Source: Sporosarcina sp. FSL W8-0480
Lineage (GTDB): Bacteria > Bacillota > Bacilli > Bacillales_A > Planococcaceae
DNA: 64,000 nucleotides
Direction of reading: 5' to 3'
Assembly (NCBI RefSeq): GCF_037963765.1
Contig: NZ_CP150166.1
Span: forward strand, 2,053,501 to 2,117,500
The notes beneath the pieces are model-generated. The model was given only the letters and a program-made list of their open reading frames with translations, did no database searches and was not told the DNA's origin. The position numbers were made by a program, and so were the translations under genes. Below are positions 9,777-19,684 of the stretch, piece by piece (the first letter of the stretch is position 1; each line of letters begins with the position of its first letter).

Positions 9777-10073
9777 ATGGAAATAAAACTCGACTCCAAA
9801 ACAATTCTTGAAAAAGAGTTCAAAACGGGTCTCCGCGGATACAATCAGGAAGATGTTGATTTATTCCTTGATACAGTCATTCAGGATTATGAAGCATTCA
9901 AAAAAACAATTTCCGAATTGCGAATGGAAAATGAAAGATTGAAAGATGAACTCGCTTCACAAGCTAAACGACCAGCCGCTACGAATACCAATACAACTAA
10001 CTTTGACTTGTTAAAGCGGATTTCGAATTTAGAAAAGCATGTTTTTGGTAGTAAACTATACGACTACGAGTGA
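9777..10073 (+). CDS. gpsB: Cell division protein GpsB
   Basis: Membrane-associated DivIVA-like adaptor that shuttles PBP1 between septum and side wall. It is 98 residues, the same length as the B. subtilis protein. The N-terminal DivIVA motif [20 protein letters not shown] is followed by a coiled coil (about 35-65) and a short C-terminal helix ([15 protein letters not shown]) used for hexamer formation. The ATG at 9777 follows GGAAGGA (9761-9767). Its position directly ahead of rnpB is the same as in B. subtilis, and its partner PBP1 (ponA) is encoded 5 kb upstream. Confidence 0.95.
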   Translation: MEIKLDSKTILEKEFKTGLRGYNQEDVDLFLDTVIQDYEAFKKTISELRMENERLKDELASQAKRPAATNTNTTNFDLLKRISNLEKHVFGSKLYDYE

Positions 10074-10106
10074 ACATATTGCAAAGAAATGCAATAAATA
10101 AATCAA

Positions 10107-10135
10107 TTGATATTTAATGAAAAAAGCTGTATACT
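10107..10135 (+). promoter_or_regulatory. SigA promoter of rnpB
   Basis: TTGATA (10107-10112), exactly 17 bases, TATACT (10130-10135). The predicted start lies at about 10142, which coincides with the 5' end of helix P1 of the RNase P RNA. Confidence 0.85.
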
Positions 10136-10141
10136 GTTGAG

Positions 10142-10549
10142 ACCATAGTGTGAATTCAGGTAATCGCTGCAACGTATGTTGTAGAGGAAAGTCCATGCTC
10201 GCACGGTTCTGAGATGACCGTAGTGTTCGTGCTCGGCGAAAAAATAAGCCGTGGCTTTGTGCATAGCACATTGACGGCGGGGATAAATCCTAAGTTCGTC
10301 TAACGAATATGGATGAGGTCCCCTGAAAAGTGCCACAGTGACGTAGCTTACCCGGAAACGGATAAGGTGGAACGCGGTAAACCCCACGAGCGAGAAACCC
10401 AAATTATGGTAGGGGCACTCTTCTGAAGGAAATGAACGGATGAAGGGACAGACATTAGTCTGTAGATAGATGATTACCACCCTAAGTACGAGGCGCAAGC
10501 CGTTTGAGTACACGGGAACAAAACATGGCTTATCGAATTTACAATGGTT
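10142..10549 (+). ncRNA. rnpB: RNase P RNA, Bacillus type B
   Basis: Catalytic RNA that matures the 5' ends of tRNAs. The core signatures of the B-type RNA are present: GAGGAAAGTCCATGCTCGCA near 10181, the stretch AGTGCCACAGTGACG near 10328, GTGGAACGCGGTAAACCCC near 10367, GAGCGAGAAACCCAAATT near 10390, TCTGTAGATAGATGATTACC near 10460, and ACAAAACATGGCTTA near 10519. The first and last ~15 bases pair (ACCAT...GAATTC with GAATTT...ATGGT) to form P1, which fixes both ends. It lies between gpsB and rlmL as in B. subtilis. Confidence 0.97.
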
Positions 10550-10562
10550 TAATAGTGCAATC

Positions 10563-10595
10563 AATGCTCTCCGTACGCATGGAGAGCATTTCTTC
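10563..10595 (+). terminator. Terminator after rnpB
   Basis: 10-bp arms AATGCTCTCC / GGAGAGCATT with an 8-base loop (10563-10590), followed by a short T-rich stretch. Confidence 0.8.
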
Positions 10596-10686
10596 ATTAA
10601 CAGGGAAATTATTTGATAAAACTTACACAGACTATATAAGTATATAGCAACTGTCTTACATACGTTATGAATTGGAGTTGACATGA

Positions 10687-11814
10687 TTGGCTAATTATAA
10701 ATTGGTAGCTACGTCTGCGATGGGCCTTGAGTCAATTGTTGCAGACGAAGTGAAGGAACTTGGTTTCCAAACACAAACAGAAAACGGGAAAATCTACTTT
10801 GAAGGCGACGAGACAGCAATCGCAAAAACAAATATGTGGCTTCGTGTCGCTGACCGCGTACGCGTCATCGTTGGCGAATTCCACGCAACCACATTCGACG
10901 ACCTATTCGAACAAACAAAAGCACTTCCATGGGAACAATACCTACCTGTCGACGCAAACTTTCCGGTAGCCGGCAAATCAGTCAAATCCACACTCTACAG
11001 TGTCCCTGACTGCCAGGCAATTGTTAAAAAAGCGATTGTCGAACGGTTAAAAACAGCCTATCGCAGAATCGGATTTTTGGACGAATCGGGTCCATTATTC
11101 AAACTTGAAGTATCAATTTTAAAAGATAAGGTCACTTTAACAATTGATTCGAGTGGAGCTGGCTTGCATAAGCGCGGTTACCGTCTCGGACAAGGCGATG
11201 CTCCTCTGAAAGAAACACTGGCAGCTGCCCTCGTCAAATTGACTCGTTGGAATCCTGATCGACCATTTGTTGACCCATTCTGTGGATCGGGCACAATTCC
11301 GATTGAAGCGGCGATGATTGGCCAGAATATTGCACCGGGCTATAATCGTGAATTCAGCAGCGAACATTGGCCTTGGATGAATTCTACAATTTGGGATCAG
11401 ATTCGGGAAGAAGCTGAAGACCTTGCAAAATACGATCAGCCACTGGATATTAAAGGATTTGATGTCGATGCAAGAATGGTGAAAGTTGCCCAGCAAAATG
11501 CTGTCGAAGCAGGTTTTATGGATTTGATCCAATTCGAACAACGAGACATCAAAGATTTATCGGTTGAAGGTTTGAACGGGGTTCTTGTCGGAAATCCTCC
11601 TTATGGAGAACGGTTGGGGGAAATTGAAGAAGCAGAGGAACTTACAAAGATCATGGGCCATATTATGGATAAGTATCCTTCATGGTCCGTTTACATGCTA
11701 TCCTCCTTGGAAAACTTCGAAACGATGTACGGTAAAAAAGCGACGAAGAAACGAAAATTATTCAATGGATTTATCCGGACGGACTTCTATCAATTTTGGG
11801 GTCAGCGGAAATAG
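10687..11814 (+). CDS. ypsC: THUMP-domain 23S rRNA guanine-N2 methyltransferase (RlmL/YpsC)
   Basis: SAM-dependent rRNA methyltransferase, 375 residues. The N-terminal THUMP RNA-binding domain covers about residues 45-155. The Rossmann methyltransferase domain has FVDPFCGSGTIPIEAA (motif I, about 195-210), GFDVDARMV, and the catalytic motif GNPPYGERLG (about 303-312). The length equals the short YpsC type rather than the fused E. coli RlmL-RlmK. The start is a TTG at 10687 with GGAG about nine bases before it; an ATG at 10683 is out of frame and stops at once. Confidence 0.92.
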   Translation: MANYKLVATSAMGLESIVADEVKELGFQTQTENGKIYFEGDETAIAKTNMWLRVADRVRVIVGEFHATTFDDLFEQTKALPWEQYLPVDANFPVAGKSVKSTLYSVPDCQAIVKKAIVERLKTAYRRIGFLDESGPLFKLEVSILKDKVTLTIDSSGAGLHKRGYRLGQGDAPLKETLAAALVKLTRWNPDRPFVDPFCGSGTIPIEAAMIGQNIAPGYNREFSSEHWPWMNSTIWDQIREEAEDLAKYDQPLDIKGFDVDARMVKVAQQNAVEAGFMDLIQFEQRDIKDLSVEGLNGVLVGNPPYGERLGEIEEAEELTKIMGHIMDKYPSWSVYMLSSLENFETMYGKKATKKRKLFNGFIRTDFYQFWGQRK

Positions 11815-11823
11815 GATTTAGTT

Positions 11824-11849
11824 AACGGAAGAGGACGCCCTCTTCCGTT
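11824..11849 (+). terminator. Terminator between rlmL and the DinG-type helicase gene
   Basis: 11-bp perfect arms AACGGAAGAGG / CCTCTTCCGTT with a 4-base loop (11824-11849), just after the rlmL stop. The T-tract is short, so it may be leaky. Confidence 0.7.
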
Positions 11850-11877
11850 TCCATGTGTAAAGAAAGGGGAAGCGCAG

Positions 11878-13791
11878 ATGAAAAGAAAAATGCCATTTTC
11901 ATTGTCAAAAGAGAAATCATTCTACGAATCCTTGAATGACTGGATTGGTGATACATTATATGACGATCTGACTGAAAAAGGGTTTGAATGCAGGGATGAA
12001 CAGATCTATATGGCATTCCAAATTGAAAAAGCGCTGAAAGAGAAGAAAATTCTCCTTGCTGAAGCGGGAGTCGGAACCGGGAAAACGATTGCGTATTTAT
12101 TGCCAGCCATTGCTTATGCGAGATATACAGGAAAGCCGGCTCTTATTTCTTGTGCAGACGAAACATTGATCGATCAGCTTGTTAAAGAAGAGGGCGATAT
12201 CAAGAAAATCAGCGATGCTCTTCAAATCGATATCGATGTCCGTCTTGCGAAGGCGAGAGACCAATATCTATGCCTGAAAAGGTTGGAAGATGCAGTCGAT
12301 GCAACATCTGAAGAGTATGCAGAAAACGTTCAAAGCAGTTTACCAGACTTTGTTCGTGGCAACCTTTCCATGCAATCCATTTCTCCGTATGGCGAAAGGT
12401 CCGATTACCCTGACATAAATGATGATCAATGGAAAACAATCAATTTCCATCCGATTCAACAATGTGCAGCTTGCGATGTGAGAAACAGATGTGGTCAAAC
12501 AATCCATCGTAATCATTATCGAGATGCAGCTGATGTGATCATTTGTTCGCATGACTTCTATATGGAGCATATTTGGACGAAGGAATCAAGAAAGCGTCAA
12601 GGACAGCTCCCTTTGCTTCCAGATGTATCCATGATCGTTTTCGATGAAGGACATCTTCTTGAATATTCAGCTCAACGGGCACTCACATATGAAGTTCAAA
12701 ACAATACATTGTTAAACTTGTTGGAACGTATAAGTGTTGATGGCATTCGGGAAGAGACACTTGTGTTAATGGAGCGATTGATCGATGTGCATGAAGAGTT
12801 TTTCCGACAACTTAGGTTGAATTCAAAAGGAAACGCCGAAGAGCGGAAAGCGATTAAAAAAACCTCAGACCTTCTCTCCATTGGAAAAGAAGCTATCGCG
12901 ATTTCAACAGCTTTATTGGAGGAATTCGTTTTTGAAGGTGAACTTTATATTATTCCAGAATATGATCTAACAATGGTTGAGGAATACTTGGAACAATATA
13001 TCTTCTCAATGGATTTATTCACTTCAGAAAGCGACGCTGTGGATTGGGCTGAAGAAGCCGAGGGCGAATTAACGCTCATCATTATGCCAAGACTTGTAAC
13101 GGATATTTTAAAGGAAAAACTATTTTCCTCTAAGCTTCCAATTGTATTTTCGTCCGCGACTCTATCAGTCGGGCAAGATTTTACGTATTTACTGGATAGC
13201 CTTGGAATCGATGATTTTCTGTCTTTATCAGTTGAATCGCCTTTTGATTATGAAGAAGTGATGGACGTCATTGTTGCCGATCTTGAAGAAGGGGAAAAGG
13301 CTGATTATGTCCTCGATTTATTGAAAGAGAAGGAACAAACGCTTATTCTGTTTAAATCCGAACAATCGATGAAGGAATTCAAAGAGAAGATTGGAGATGG
13401 ACAGAAAGAAATAGCATTTGAAGGGGAAAGGGAATTGTCTTCAATGATTCGGGACTTCCAGAGCAAGGATATATCGGTTCTTTGTTCGTATCATCTATGG
13501 GAAGGGTTGGATGTGCCGAATGATGCGTTAACGCGAGTCATCATTTACGATTTGCCATTTCCACCTCAAGATCCGTTATTTGATGCGCGAAGAAAGCATG
13601 CGGAACATCCATTCAAAGAGGTAGATCTTCCGTTTATGTTGCTGAGACTGCGCCAAGGTGCAGGTCGACTTATCCGAACGAGCGATGACTACGGAAGTAT
13701 CCATATCCCACTTGAAGGGCAAGACAAGGAAATGAAGGACGTCATCTCAGGTATTTTTCCTGTTAAAATTCAAACAACAATTAAGAAATAA
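11878..13791 (+). CDS. ypvA: DinG/XPD-family ATP-dependent DNA helicase (YpvA-like)
   Basis: Superfamily 2 helicase of 637 residues related to DinG and YoaA. Visible are Walker A AEAGVGTGKT (about 61-70), a DEGH box in MIVFDEGHLLEY, SATLS, and the C-terminal motif RQGAGRLIRTSDDYG. Four cysteines, one in QYLCLKR (about 130) and three in CAACDVRNRC (about 197-206), are positioned like the 4Fe-4S ligands of XPD/DinG enzymes. Compared with B. subtilis DinG it lacks the N-terminal exonuclease domain, which fits the shorter YpvA type. It lies next to ypsC, as YpvA does. Confidence 0.88.
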   Translation: MKRKMPFSLSKEKSFYESLNDWIGDTLYDDLTEKGFECRDEQIYMAFQIEKALKEKKILLAEAGVGTGKTIAYLLPAIAYARYTGKPALISCADETLIDQLVKEEGDIKKISDALQIDIDVRLAKARDQYLCLKRLEDAVDATSEEYAENVQSSLPDFVRGNLSMQSISPYGERSDYPDINDDQWKTINFHPIQQCAACDVRNRCGQTIHRNHYRDAADVIICSHDFYMEHIWTKESRKRQGQLPLLPDVSMIVFDEGHLLEYSAQRALTYEVQNNTLLNLLERISVDGIREETLVLMERLIDVHEEFFRQLRLNSKGNAEERKAIKKTSDLLSIGKEAIAISTALLEEFVFEGELYIIPEYDLTMVEEYLEQYIFSMDLFTSESDAVDWAEEAEGELTLIIMPRLVTDILKEKLFSSKLPIVFSSATLSVGQDFTYLLDSLGIDDFLSLSVESPFDYEEVMDVIVADLEEGEKADYVLDLLKEKEQTLILFKSEQSMKEFKEKIGDGQKEIAFEGERELSSMIRDFQSKDISVLCSYHLWEGLDVPNDALTRVIIYDLPFPPQDPLFDARRKHAEHPFKEVDLPFMLLRLRQGAGRLIRTSDDYGSIHIPLEGQDKEMKDVISGIFPVKIQTTIKK

Positions 13792-13796
13792 AACCC

Positions 13797-13828
13797 GCTG
13801 TCTCTACTGTTTAGGAGACAGCTTTTTT
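13797..13828 (+). terminator. Terminator after the DinG-type helicase gene
   Basis: GCTGTCTC / GAGACAGC (13797-13804, 13815-13822) followed by six T. Confidence 0.85.
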
Positions 13829-13923
13829 CATGCAAGTCAATATATTTCGCAACTTTCTTATAGCTCATTTCATTAGGAAAAGATGGTATGATAGAAACAG
13901 AAATTAGGGAAGGAAAGAATTCA

Positions 13924-16900
13924 ATGTCACAAAATTTACAACAAGCAGATGTTTTACAGCAGGTGGCAATTTACGGTCAATTGTTTAAAGAAAATCATGA
14001 TGAAGACCGTGTGAAGAAAGCAGCATCATTAGCACATAAAGTAATAGATGAGGAATTTGTCATCGGTTTTGCAGGTCATTTTTCTGCTGGGAAATCATCA
14101 ATGATCAATGCCCTGACTGGGGACGATTTATTGCCATCCAGTCCAATTCCGACGAGCGCCAATATCGTTAAGGTGAAAAAGACAGATAGTGAGTATGCAA
14201 TTATCCATAGAACTGACGGTACTGTATATAAATTCGAAGGGCATGGTTTTTCGCCGGCGATTAAGTCTTTCAGTAAAGATGGTGCCGAAATCTCCCTTGT
14301 TGAAATAGGACATCCCTCGTCAAAATTACCTGAAGCTATAACTGTGATGGATACGCCGGGCGTCGATTCAACGGACGATGCACATCGCCTATCGACCGAA
14401 TCGGCATTACATCTTGCGGATCTTGTTTTTTATACGATGGACTATAATCATGTACAGTCTGAACTGAATTTCAAGTTTACGAAAGAACTATTGCGTTATA
14501 ATCCGAATGTCTATTTGATCATTAACCAAATTGATAAGCATCGGGAAAGCGAATTGCCATTTGAGGCGTTCAAAAAGTCGGTTGAAGACTCTTTTAGTCT
14601 ATGGGGAGTCGAACCGAAAGGTATTTTTTACACATCCCTACGTAATAAAGAGCTTCCACATAATGATTTTGAAAAGGTTAAAAAGATTGTAGAAGGATCA
14701 ATGGAAAACTGGAAAGAGCATTTCTTGAAAAACACGGAACTTTCTCTATTAAAGTTGAAAGAAGAGCATTTGAACTATCTTGAAACAGAAAAAGAAGAAC
14801 GTAAACAGACTTATTCAGAAATCGTTTCTGAAGAGGAATGGGGGCAACTTGACGAACTATCGGCAGAAGTGAAAGAGTTGACAAAGCGTGCAGCCCTTCT
14901 GATGGGTGATGAATTTTATGCCGTTTTTGAAAGGGAACGAAATGAGTTATTGCGAAACGCGTCCGTCAGTCCTTTTGAAACTAGAGAATTGCTGAAGGAG
15001 TATCTTGAATCGAAATCTTCCAGATTTAAGGTCGGTTTCTTATTTGGAGCTAAAAAAACAGCGGAAGAAAGAGAAAAAAGAAAGAATGCCCTGACGGCTA
15101 ATTTATCCAAACTTATACATACGCAAATTGAAGTGCATTTGAAGGCTTTAATGAAAAAAGTGCTGAAAGATGCTGGATTCATGACCGATGAGCGGTCAAT
15201 TGAAATAGATGAAATGGACTTGACTGTCCCATTTGAGGAAATTGATGCCTATTTGAATGTTTCCGATGTCCTGACAGGTGATACAGTTCTAAATATGGCG
15301 GAACAGATGAAGTCAGCCATCCAACAAGTCATCCGGAAACGGACGGATGAATGGAAAAAAGAAATGTCGACCATCGCCGAATCAATTGGAAATGAACAAT
15401 CAGAATCGCTGTTTTCAATTATTCGTTCACTTGAACAAAAACTTGCCGCCATTTCGCAAGTTGAAGAGATTAACAAAAAACTGTCTACTCTCAACGATAA
15501 CGTTACAACCCCACCAGCCATCTTGAAGGAAAATAGCCGTCATCTCCTTGCGCAATGGGAAAAGAAATCTGATATTAAGCTTATCGATCTTGATGAAGTT
15601 GAAGTAGCGGAAAATGAGGTTGTTGCTGAGTCGCCTAAGTTAGAAGAACAAACAGAAGCGGAAACGGTGTCTACTACAACTGATGCAAGTCAAGTGATTG
15701 ATCATGCATTGCATATTGCGGAAGCGGTAAAAGATATTCCGGGCTTTATGGAAACTGCCAATTATTTGCGGAATAAATCTAACCGACTTTCCGAGCAGGA
15801 ATTTACAGTAGCGTTATTCGGTGCATTTAGTGCAGGAAAATCCTCATTTTCAAATGCATTGATCGGTGACCGTATTTTACCTGTCTCTCCAAATCCTACG
15901 ACGGCTGCCATTAATAGAATTCGGCCATTATCCGCGGGTAAAGAGGATCGAACGGCTGATGTCCATTTGAAATCAGTCGATCAGATGACAGAGGACGTTG
16001 CGTTTTCGTTCGATAAATTAGGTGTTCCGATTACAACACTTGAAGAAGCGTTTAGGAAATCTGAGGAAGTGTTAAAAAGGGAGTTGGAGGATGAAAGCCT
16101 TCATATTCATAAAACTTTCATCCGGGCATTCGAAAAGGGATATCCTGTCTACAAGGGGAAACTTGGAAAAACCGTGAATGTAGAGGAAAGTGAATTTACC
16201 CGATTTGTAGCGGAAGAAGAACGTAGCTGCTTCGTAGACTCGATTGATCTATTCATCGATTGTGCATTGACAAGGCAAGGGATTACTCTTGTTGATACAC
16301 CAGGGGCTGATTCGATCAATGCAAGGCATACAGACGTCGCTTTCGATTACATTAGAAATGCGGATGCAATTCTTTTCATCACATATTATAACCACGCTTT
16401 TGCAAGGGCAGACCGTGAGTTCCTTATTCAACTTGGACGGGTGAAAGACGCTTTCGAATTGGACAAAATGTTCTTTGTCGTCAATGCAATCGACCTCGCC
16501 TCAAATGATGAGGAAGCAGAAGCTGTAAAATCATTTGTTGAACAGGAATTGACATCATTCGGAATCCGTCATCCACGTGTTCACGGAATTTCGAGCTTGC
16601 AAGCGTTGGAAGCCAAACTTACAGGTCAACAAGATTCTTCCATGAACGAATTTGAAAGCCATTTTGAGCGTTTCTTGAAAGAGGATTTAAAGGGCCTTGC
16701 TGTCCAGGCGCTCCTTGAAGAGGCTGAAAAAACGGTTAACCGTCTTGCGACATTGATTGAAAGAACGGAAATGAACCAATCCCGAAAAGCGGAACGTATG
16801 CTTGAGTTAGACCGATTTGAACAGGAAATTCGTGCTCACTTCTCACATGGATTTGCGGAAGTTATTCGGAAGGCATCTACCAATGAGTTGAATGAGTTGG

Positions 16901-17523
16901 TTTACTATATTTTACAGCGTGTATTCTTGCGATTCGGGGACTTTTTCAAGGAAGGCTATAGTCCATCTACTTTCGCGAACTATCCTGCTGAAAAGGCATT
17001 GGCCATGTCTCTATCAGAAACCGTACAAATGGTTGGCTTTGACTTGACGCAAGAATTGAAGGTCACGAACTTACGCATGCTTAACTTTATGAATAAACAA
17101 TTGAAAGAGCGGCAGCGTTCGGAAGTCCGATTCTTAGGTGAAAAAGATGCCTCCATTTCACCTTCGCCATATGAGACGGAAGATAAAGAGATGCTATCAT
17201 TTGCAACGCCTTTTGAAAATCCAATGGTGTATAAAGATGTTAACCGGCTATTTAAAAACCAGAAATCGTTTTTCGAAAGAGGAGATCGGTTGGTTTTAAG
17301 AGATCAACTTGAAGAACGTTTGAAGCAGGATGCTTCAATCTATTTAGGGAAAGAGAAAGAGCGACTTGAAGTGTGGGCTGAACAATGGATTGAAGCAGAA
17401 GCAGAAGGGTTACGACTTCATTTGTTGCAACAAAGTATTCAGCAAATCGCATCAGAGCGTTCTCTATTGCAAGATACGGAACAATTGGATGAATGGCGTA
17501 CAGTTTACGAAAAAAATCGTTAA
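13924..17523 (+). CDS. dynA: Tandem dynamin-like GTPase DynA
   Basis: Large membrane-remodelling GTPase, 1,199 residues (B. subtilis DynA 1,193), made of two fused bacterial dynamin units. The first G domain has the P-loop GHFSAGKSSMIN (about 52-63), switch DTPGVDS and the NQID base-recognition motif. The second has GAFSAGKSSFSN (about 635), DTPGADS and NAID. Long coiled-coil stalk regions follow each. The family fuses membranes and protects against membrane stress and phage. The ATG at 13924 is chosen for AGGAAAG just before it; the frame stays open to 13888. A sulfurtransferase gene follows after 15 bases. Confidence 0.94.
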   Translation: MSQNLQQADVLQQVAIYGQLFKENHDEDRVKKAASLAHKVIDEEFVIGFAGHFSAGKSSMINALTGDDLLPSSPIPTSANIVKVKKTDSEYAIIHRTDGTVYKFEGHGFSPAIKSFSKDGAEISLVEIGHPSSKLPEAITVMDTPGVDSTDDAHRLSTESALHLADLVFYTMDYNHVQSELNFKFTKELLRYNPNVYLIINQIDKHRESELPFEAFKKSVEDSFSLWGVEPKGIFYTSLRNKELPHNDFEKVKKIVEGSMENWKEHFLKNTELSLLKLKEEHLNYLETEKEERKQTYSEIVSEEEWGQLDELSAEVKELTKRAALLMGDEFYAVFERERNELLRNASVSPFETRELLKEYLESKSSRFKVGFLFGAKKTAEEREKRKNALTANLSKLIHTQIEVHLKALMKKVLKDAGFMTDERSIEIDEMDLTVPFEEIDAYLNVSDVLTGDTVLNMAEQMKSAIQQVIRKRTDEWKKEMSTIAESIGNEQSESLFSIIRSLEQKLAAISQVEEINKKLSTLNDNVTTPPAILKENSRHLLAQWEKKSDIKLIDLDEVEVAENEVVAESPKLEEQTEAETVSTTTDASQVIDHALHIAEAVKDIPGFMETANYLRNKSNRLSEQEFTVALFGAFSAGKSSFSNALIGDRILPVSPNPTTAAINRIRPLSAGKEDRTADVHLKSVDQMTEDVAFSFDKLGVPITTLEEAFRKSEEVLKRELEDESLHIHKTFIRAFEKGYPVYKGKLGKTVNVEESEFTRFVAEEERSCFVDSIDLFIDCALTRQGITLVDTPGADSINARHTDVAFDYIRNADAILFITYYNHAFARADREFLIQLGRVKDAFELDKMFFVVNAIDLASNDEEAEAVKSFVEQELTSFGIRHPRVHGISSLQALEAKLTGQQDSSMNEFESHFERFLKEDLKGLAVQALLEEAEKTVNRLATLIERTEMNQSRKAERMLELDRFEQEIRAHFSHGFAEVIRKASTNELNELVYYILQRVFLRFGDFFKEGYSPSTFANYPAEKALAMSLSETVQMVGFDLTQELKVTNLRMLNFMNKQLKERQRSEVRFLGEKDASISPSPYETEDKEMLSFATPFENPMVYKDVNRLFKNQKSFFERGDRLVLRDQLEERLKQDASIYLGKEKERLEVWAEQWIEAEAEGLRLHLLQQSIQQIASERSLLQDTEQLDEWRTVYEKNR

Positions 17524-17538
17524 GGGGGATGTTTTACT

Positions 17539-18360
17539 ATGGGAAATGTTTTTAAATCGATCAACGACATTGCGGTCGATGGGGTTAAATGGATTGATGC
17601 ACGTTATTCATTGCAAGACGAAAATTTGGGGAAAAAGAAATTCGAAGAAGGGCATATTAAAGATGCGGTCTATTGGGATCTTGGAAAGGACCTATCCGAT
17701 TTGAAATTGAAATCGGGTAGACATCCTTTGCCGGATAAAGATGATTTGACGTCTTTATTCAGGAAAAGTGGACTTGAATTAGACGATCTTATACTCGTCT
17801 ATGACGATGGGGGAGCACCTTTTGCAACGAGGGCCTGGTGGATTCTTCAATATGCCGGCTTTAAGAATTCATTCATCTCTCTTGAAGGTTTCGATCAGTT
17901 ACAAGCATTAGGTGTCCCGGTTTCCGATGAACTCACAAGGCCAGAGCCTTCGAAAGTCGTCCCGGAATGGAATGAATCGATTTTCGCCTCACGCCAATTC
18001 GTTGAAAAGACCGTTGCTGGAGAAACGAACAATGTACTTGTAGATGCACGGTCTGCGGAAAGGTATCGCGGGGAAGTGGAACCGATCGACCCGATTGCAG
18101 GGCATATTCCTAAGGCATTGAATTTCGACTGGGAACGACTCAAGAAAGATGGAGTCTATGACCTCGGAAGTGACGTGAAAGATCAACTTTCAAAAGTAGT
18201 TAATCAGGAAGACGAAATTACCGTCTATTGCGGCAGCGGGGTTACGGCTACTCCGTTATACGCCATGCTGAAACATAATGGATATGATCATGTAAAACTG
18301 TATGTTGGAAGTTTCAGCGATTGGATTTCGAGAGATTCTATAGAAGTAGAAAAAGGTTGA
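17539..18360 (+). CDS. Sulfurtransferase with two rhodanese domains
   Basis: Thiosulfate or 3-mercaptopyruvate sulfurtransferase, 273 residues. An N-terminal inactive rhodanese domain (about 10-120) ends in the GFDQLQALG stretch, and a C-terminal active domain (about 145-270) carries the catalytic Cys in VYCGSGVTATP near residue 231. The active-loop sequence CGSGVTA is closer to the 3-mercaptopyruvate type than to classical rhodanese (CRKGVT). It follows dynA closely, but no functional link is evident. Confidence 0.9.
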   Translation: MGNVFKSINDIAVDGVKWIDARYSLQDENLGKKKFEEGHIKDAVYWDLGKDLSDLKLKSGRHPLPDKDDLTSLFRKSGLELDDLILVYDDGGAPFATRAWWILQYAGFKNSFISLEGFDQLQALGVPVSDELTRPEPSKVVPEWNESIFASRQFVEKTVAGETNNVLVDARSAERYRGEVEPIDPIAGHIPKALNFDWERLKKDGVYDLGSDVKDQLSKVVNQEDEITVYCGSGVTATPLYAMLKHNGYDHVKLYVGSFSDWISRDSIEVEKG

Positions 18361-18379
18361 ACGGTTGGAGGTACCTCAG

Positions 18380-18973
18380 ATGCAATACGCGATTATCGGG
18401 GATATCCATTCCTCTAAAGTAGATTTGGAAAAAGTACTTAACCATATAAATAAACAAGCATCTGATGCCGTTTTAATTGGCACGGGTGACTTATTTGAAT
18501 GTACCATCAGTAAAAGGTATATAACTGAACATAAATACAGCAGTCTGTCTGAAGTGATGTTGATCCCTGATGGTTTTGTGGAATTGCTTACTTTTCCTTC
18601 TGTTGCCGGGAATCAGGAAGAACGAATTTTGCTGATTACTGAAACGGATGACGCTTTGCTGCAAAAGTTATCCGAGATGCCGGAGAAAATTGAACTTGAA
18701 GAGGCTGAAGTAATCCACGGACATCAATGGACATGGGGCGGGGAACCGTGGGCCTTATTGAAGGCAGAAACAGTGCGGCCGTTGACGTTTTATGGGCATA
18801 GCCATAAATCGGGTTTGACACAGAGCGGAAAAGAAGAAGATGTGCAGTTCGAACATCCGTATAAAATTGGTGAAGGACAAACGCTTGTCAATGTTGGTGC
18901 GGTTGTGAATGATCGGGAATGGGTTTTATACGACAGCACCCATAATACCGTGACCTTCATGAAAGCGGAATAA
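18380..18973 (+). CDS. Calcineurin-like metallophosphoesterase
   Basis: Putative phosphodiesterase of 197 residues from the YfcE/MJ0936-like group. All five metal-binding blocks are visible: GDIHSSKVDLE, GTGDLFEC, GNQEE, HGHQWTWG and GHSHKSG. The ATG at 18380 is preferred because GGAGG (18367-18371) precedes it by eight bases. The substrate cannot be told from sequence. It starts 19 bases after the sulfurtransferase gene. Confidence 0.85.
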   Translation: MQYAIIGDIHSSKVDLEKVLNHINKQASDAVLIGTGDLFECTISKRYITEHKYSSLSEVMLIPDGFVELLTFPSVAGNQEERILLITETDDALLQKLSEMPEKIELEEAEVIHGHQWTWGGEPWALLKAETVRPLTFYGHSHKSGLTQSGKEEDVQFEHPYKIGEGQTLVNVGAVVNDREWVLYDSTHNTVTFMKAE

Positions 18974-18977
18974 TTGT

Positions 18978-19002
18978 TTGCCGCCAATCCTTTTGGCGGC
19001 AA
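18978..19002. terminator. Bidirectional terminator between convergent genes
   Basis: TTGCCGCCAA / TTGGCGGCAA (18978-18987, 18993-19002), with T-rich sequence on the plus side. It separates the convergent phosphoesterase and RNase H-like genes. Confidence 0.8.
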
Positions 19003-19017
19003 CTATTTTTTATAGGG

Positions 19018-19413
19018 TCAGGAATCAGTTTGCTGATGGATTGCTTCTCTTGCGAGGGCGTCAGCTGCACGGTTTTCAGCATCCGGAATCCATTTGATGA
19101 AGAAGAATTCGAAGGTCTTCGCAATCGACAGGATTTCATTCAAATATCCTTTATGAAGCTCGTTTTTCACAAATTCATTTTCAACTGCGGAAACGACTGC
19201 TTTTGAATCTGAGCGAGCTGAAACGATACCGGTCGTCAACTTCGCTGCTTCTTCCATGCCGCGCAGTAGTGCGATGAATTCTGCTGTATGATTATTGGTC
19301 GGTTCAATCGGTTCGGATAGCTTTACTTGCGCTCCTTCTCCTTTGATATAAATCCCGATGCCGCTTTTTCCAGGGTTACCGGCGCTTGCGCCATCTACGT
19401 ATAATTCAATCAT
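19018..19413 (-). CDS. RNase HI-like protein
   Basis: 131-residue RNase H fold protein of the short Bacillales type (YpdQ/YpeP group). The four catalytic acidic residues are all present: Asp in YVDGASAGNPG, Glu in HTAEFIALLRGME, Asp in ARSDSKAVV and Asp in AADALA. Some relatives in this group have lost one of them, so activity here is plausible. The ATG at 19413 is chosen because AAGGAG lies eight bases upstream; two further in-frame starts lie closer to or inside that site. Confidence 0.85.
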   Translation of the reverse strand: MIELYVDGASAGNPGKSGIGIYIKGEGAQVKLSEPIEPTNNHTAEFIALLRGMEEAAKLTTGIVSARSDSKAVVSAVENEFVKNELHKGYLNEILSIAKTFEFFFIKWIPDAENRAADALAREAIHQQTDS

Positions 19414-19492
19414 CTTCATCACTCCTTGGACTTAGTTGCAATTACATTATACGGACATTAAAATGAATGAATGACCCGCACGGGAGGTTATT

Positions 19493-19681
19493 ATGGATAA
19501 ATTAACGATCATGAATGAAATCAATGAAGTGCTTGATACGTATTGTGAAGGATGTTTTGTGAAAAGGCAACAGGTGAAGGATATTGGGAAGACGTCCGCA
19601 CATCAATTTTGCATTCGGACCTGTACGATAGGGGAACAACTGCAATTCTTAGGGAATGAAATGAATAAATTGACAAAATAA
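19493..19681 (+). CDS. Small zinc-finger protein (YpeQ-like)
   Basis: 62-residue protein with CxxC (CEGC, about 18-21) and CxxxC (CIRTC, about 40-44) pairs, likely one zinc site. Size and cysteine pattern resemble the B. subtilis YpeQ family, which also sits beside an RNase H-like gene. GGGAGG precedes the ATG. Function unknown. Confidence 0.75.
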   Translation: MDKLTIMNEINEVLDTYCEGCFVKRQQVKDIGKTSAHQFCIRTCTIGEQLQFLGNEMNKLTK

Positions 19682-19684
19682 TAC

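Noticed and set aside
10103..10684. 193-codon open frame on the minus strand across rnpB
   Set aside because: It is antisense to the structured RNase P RNA; the frame is a by-product of its composition.
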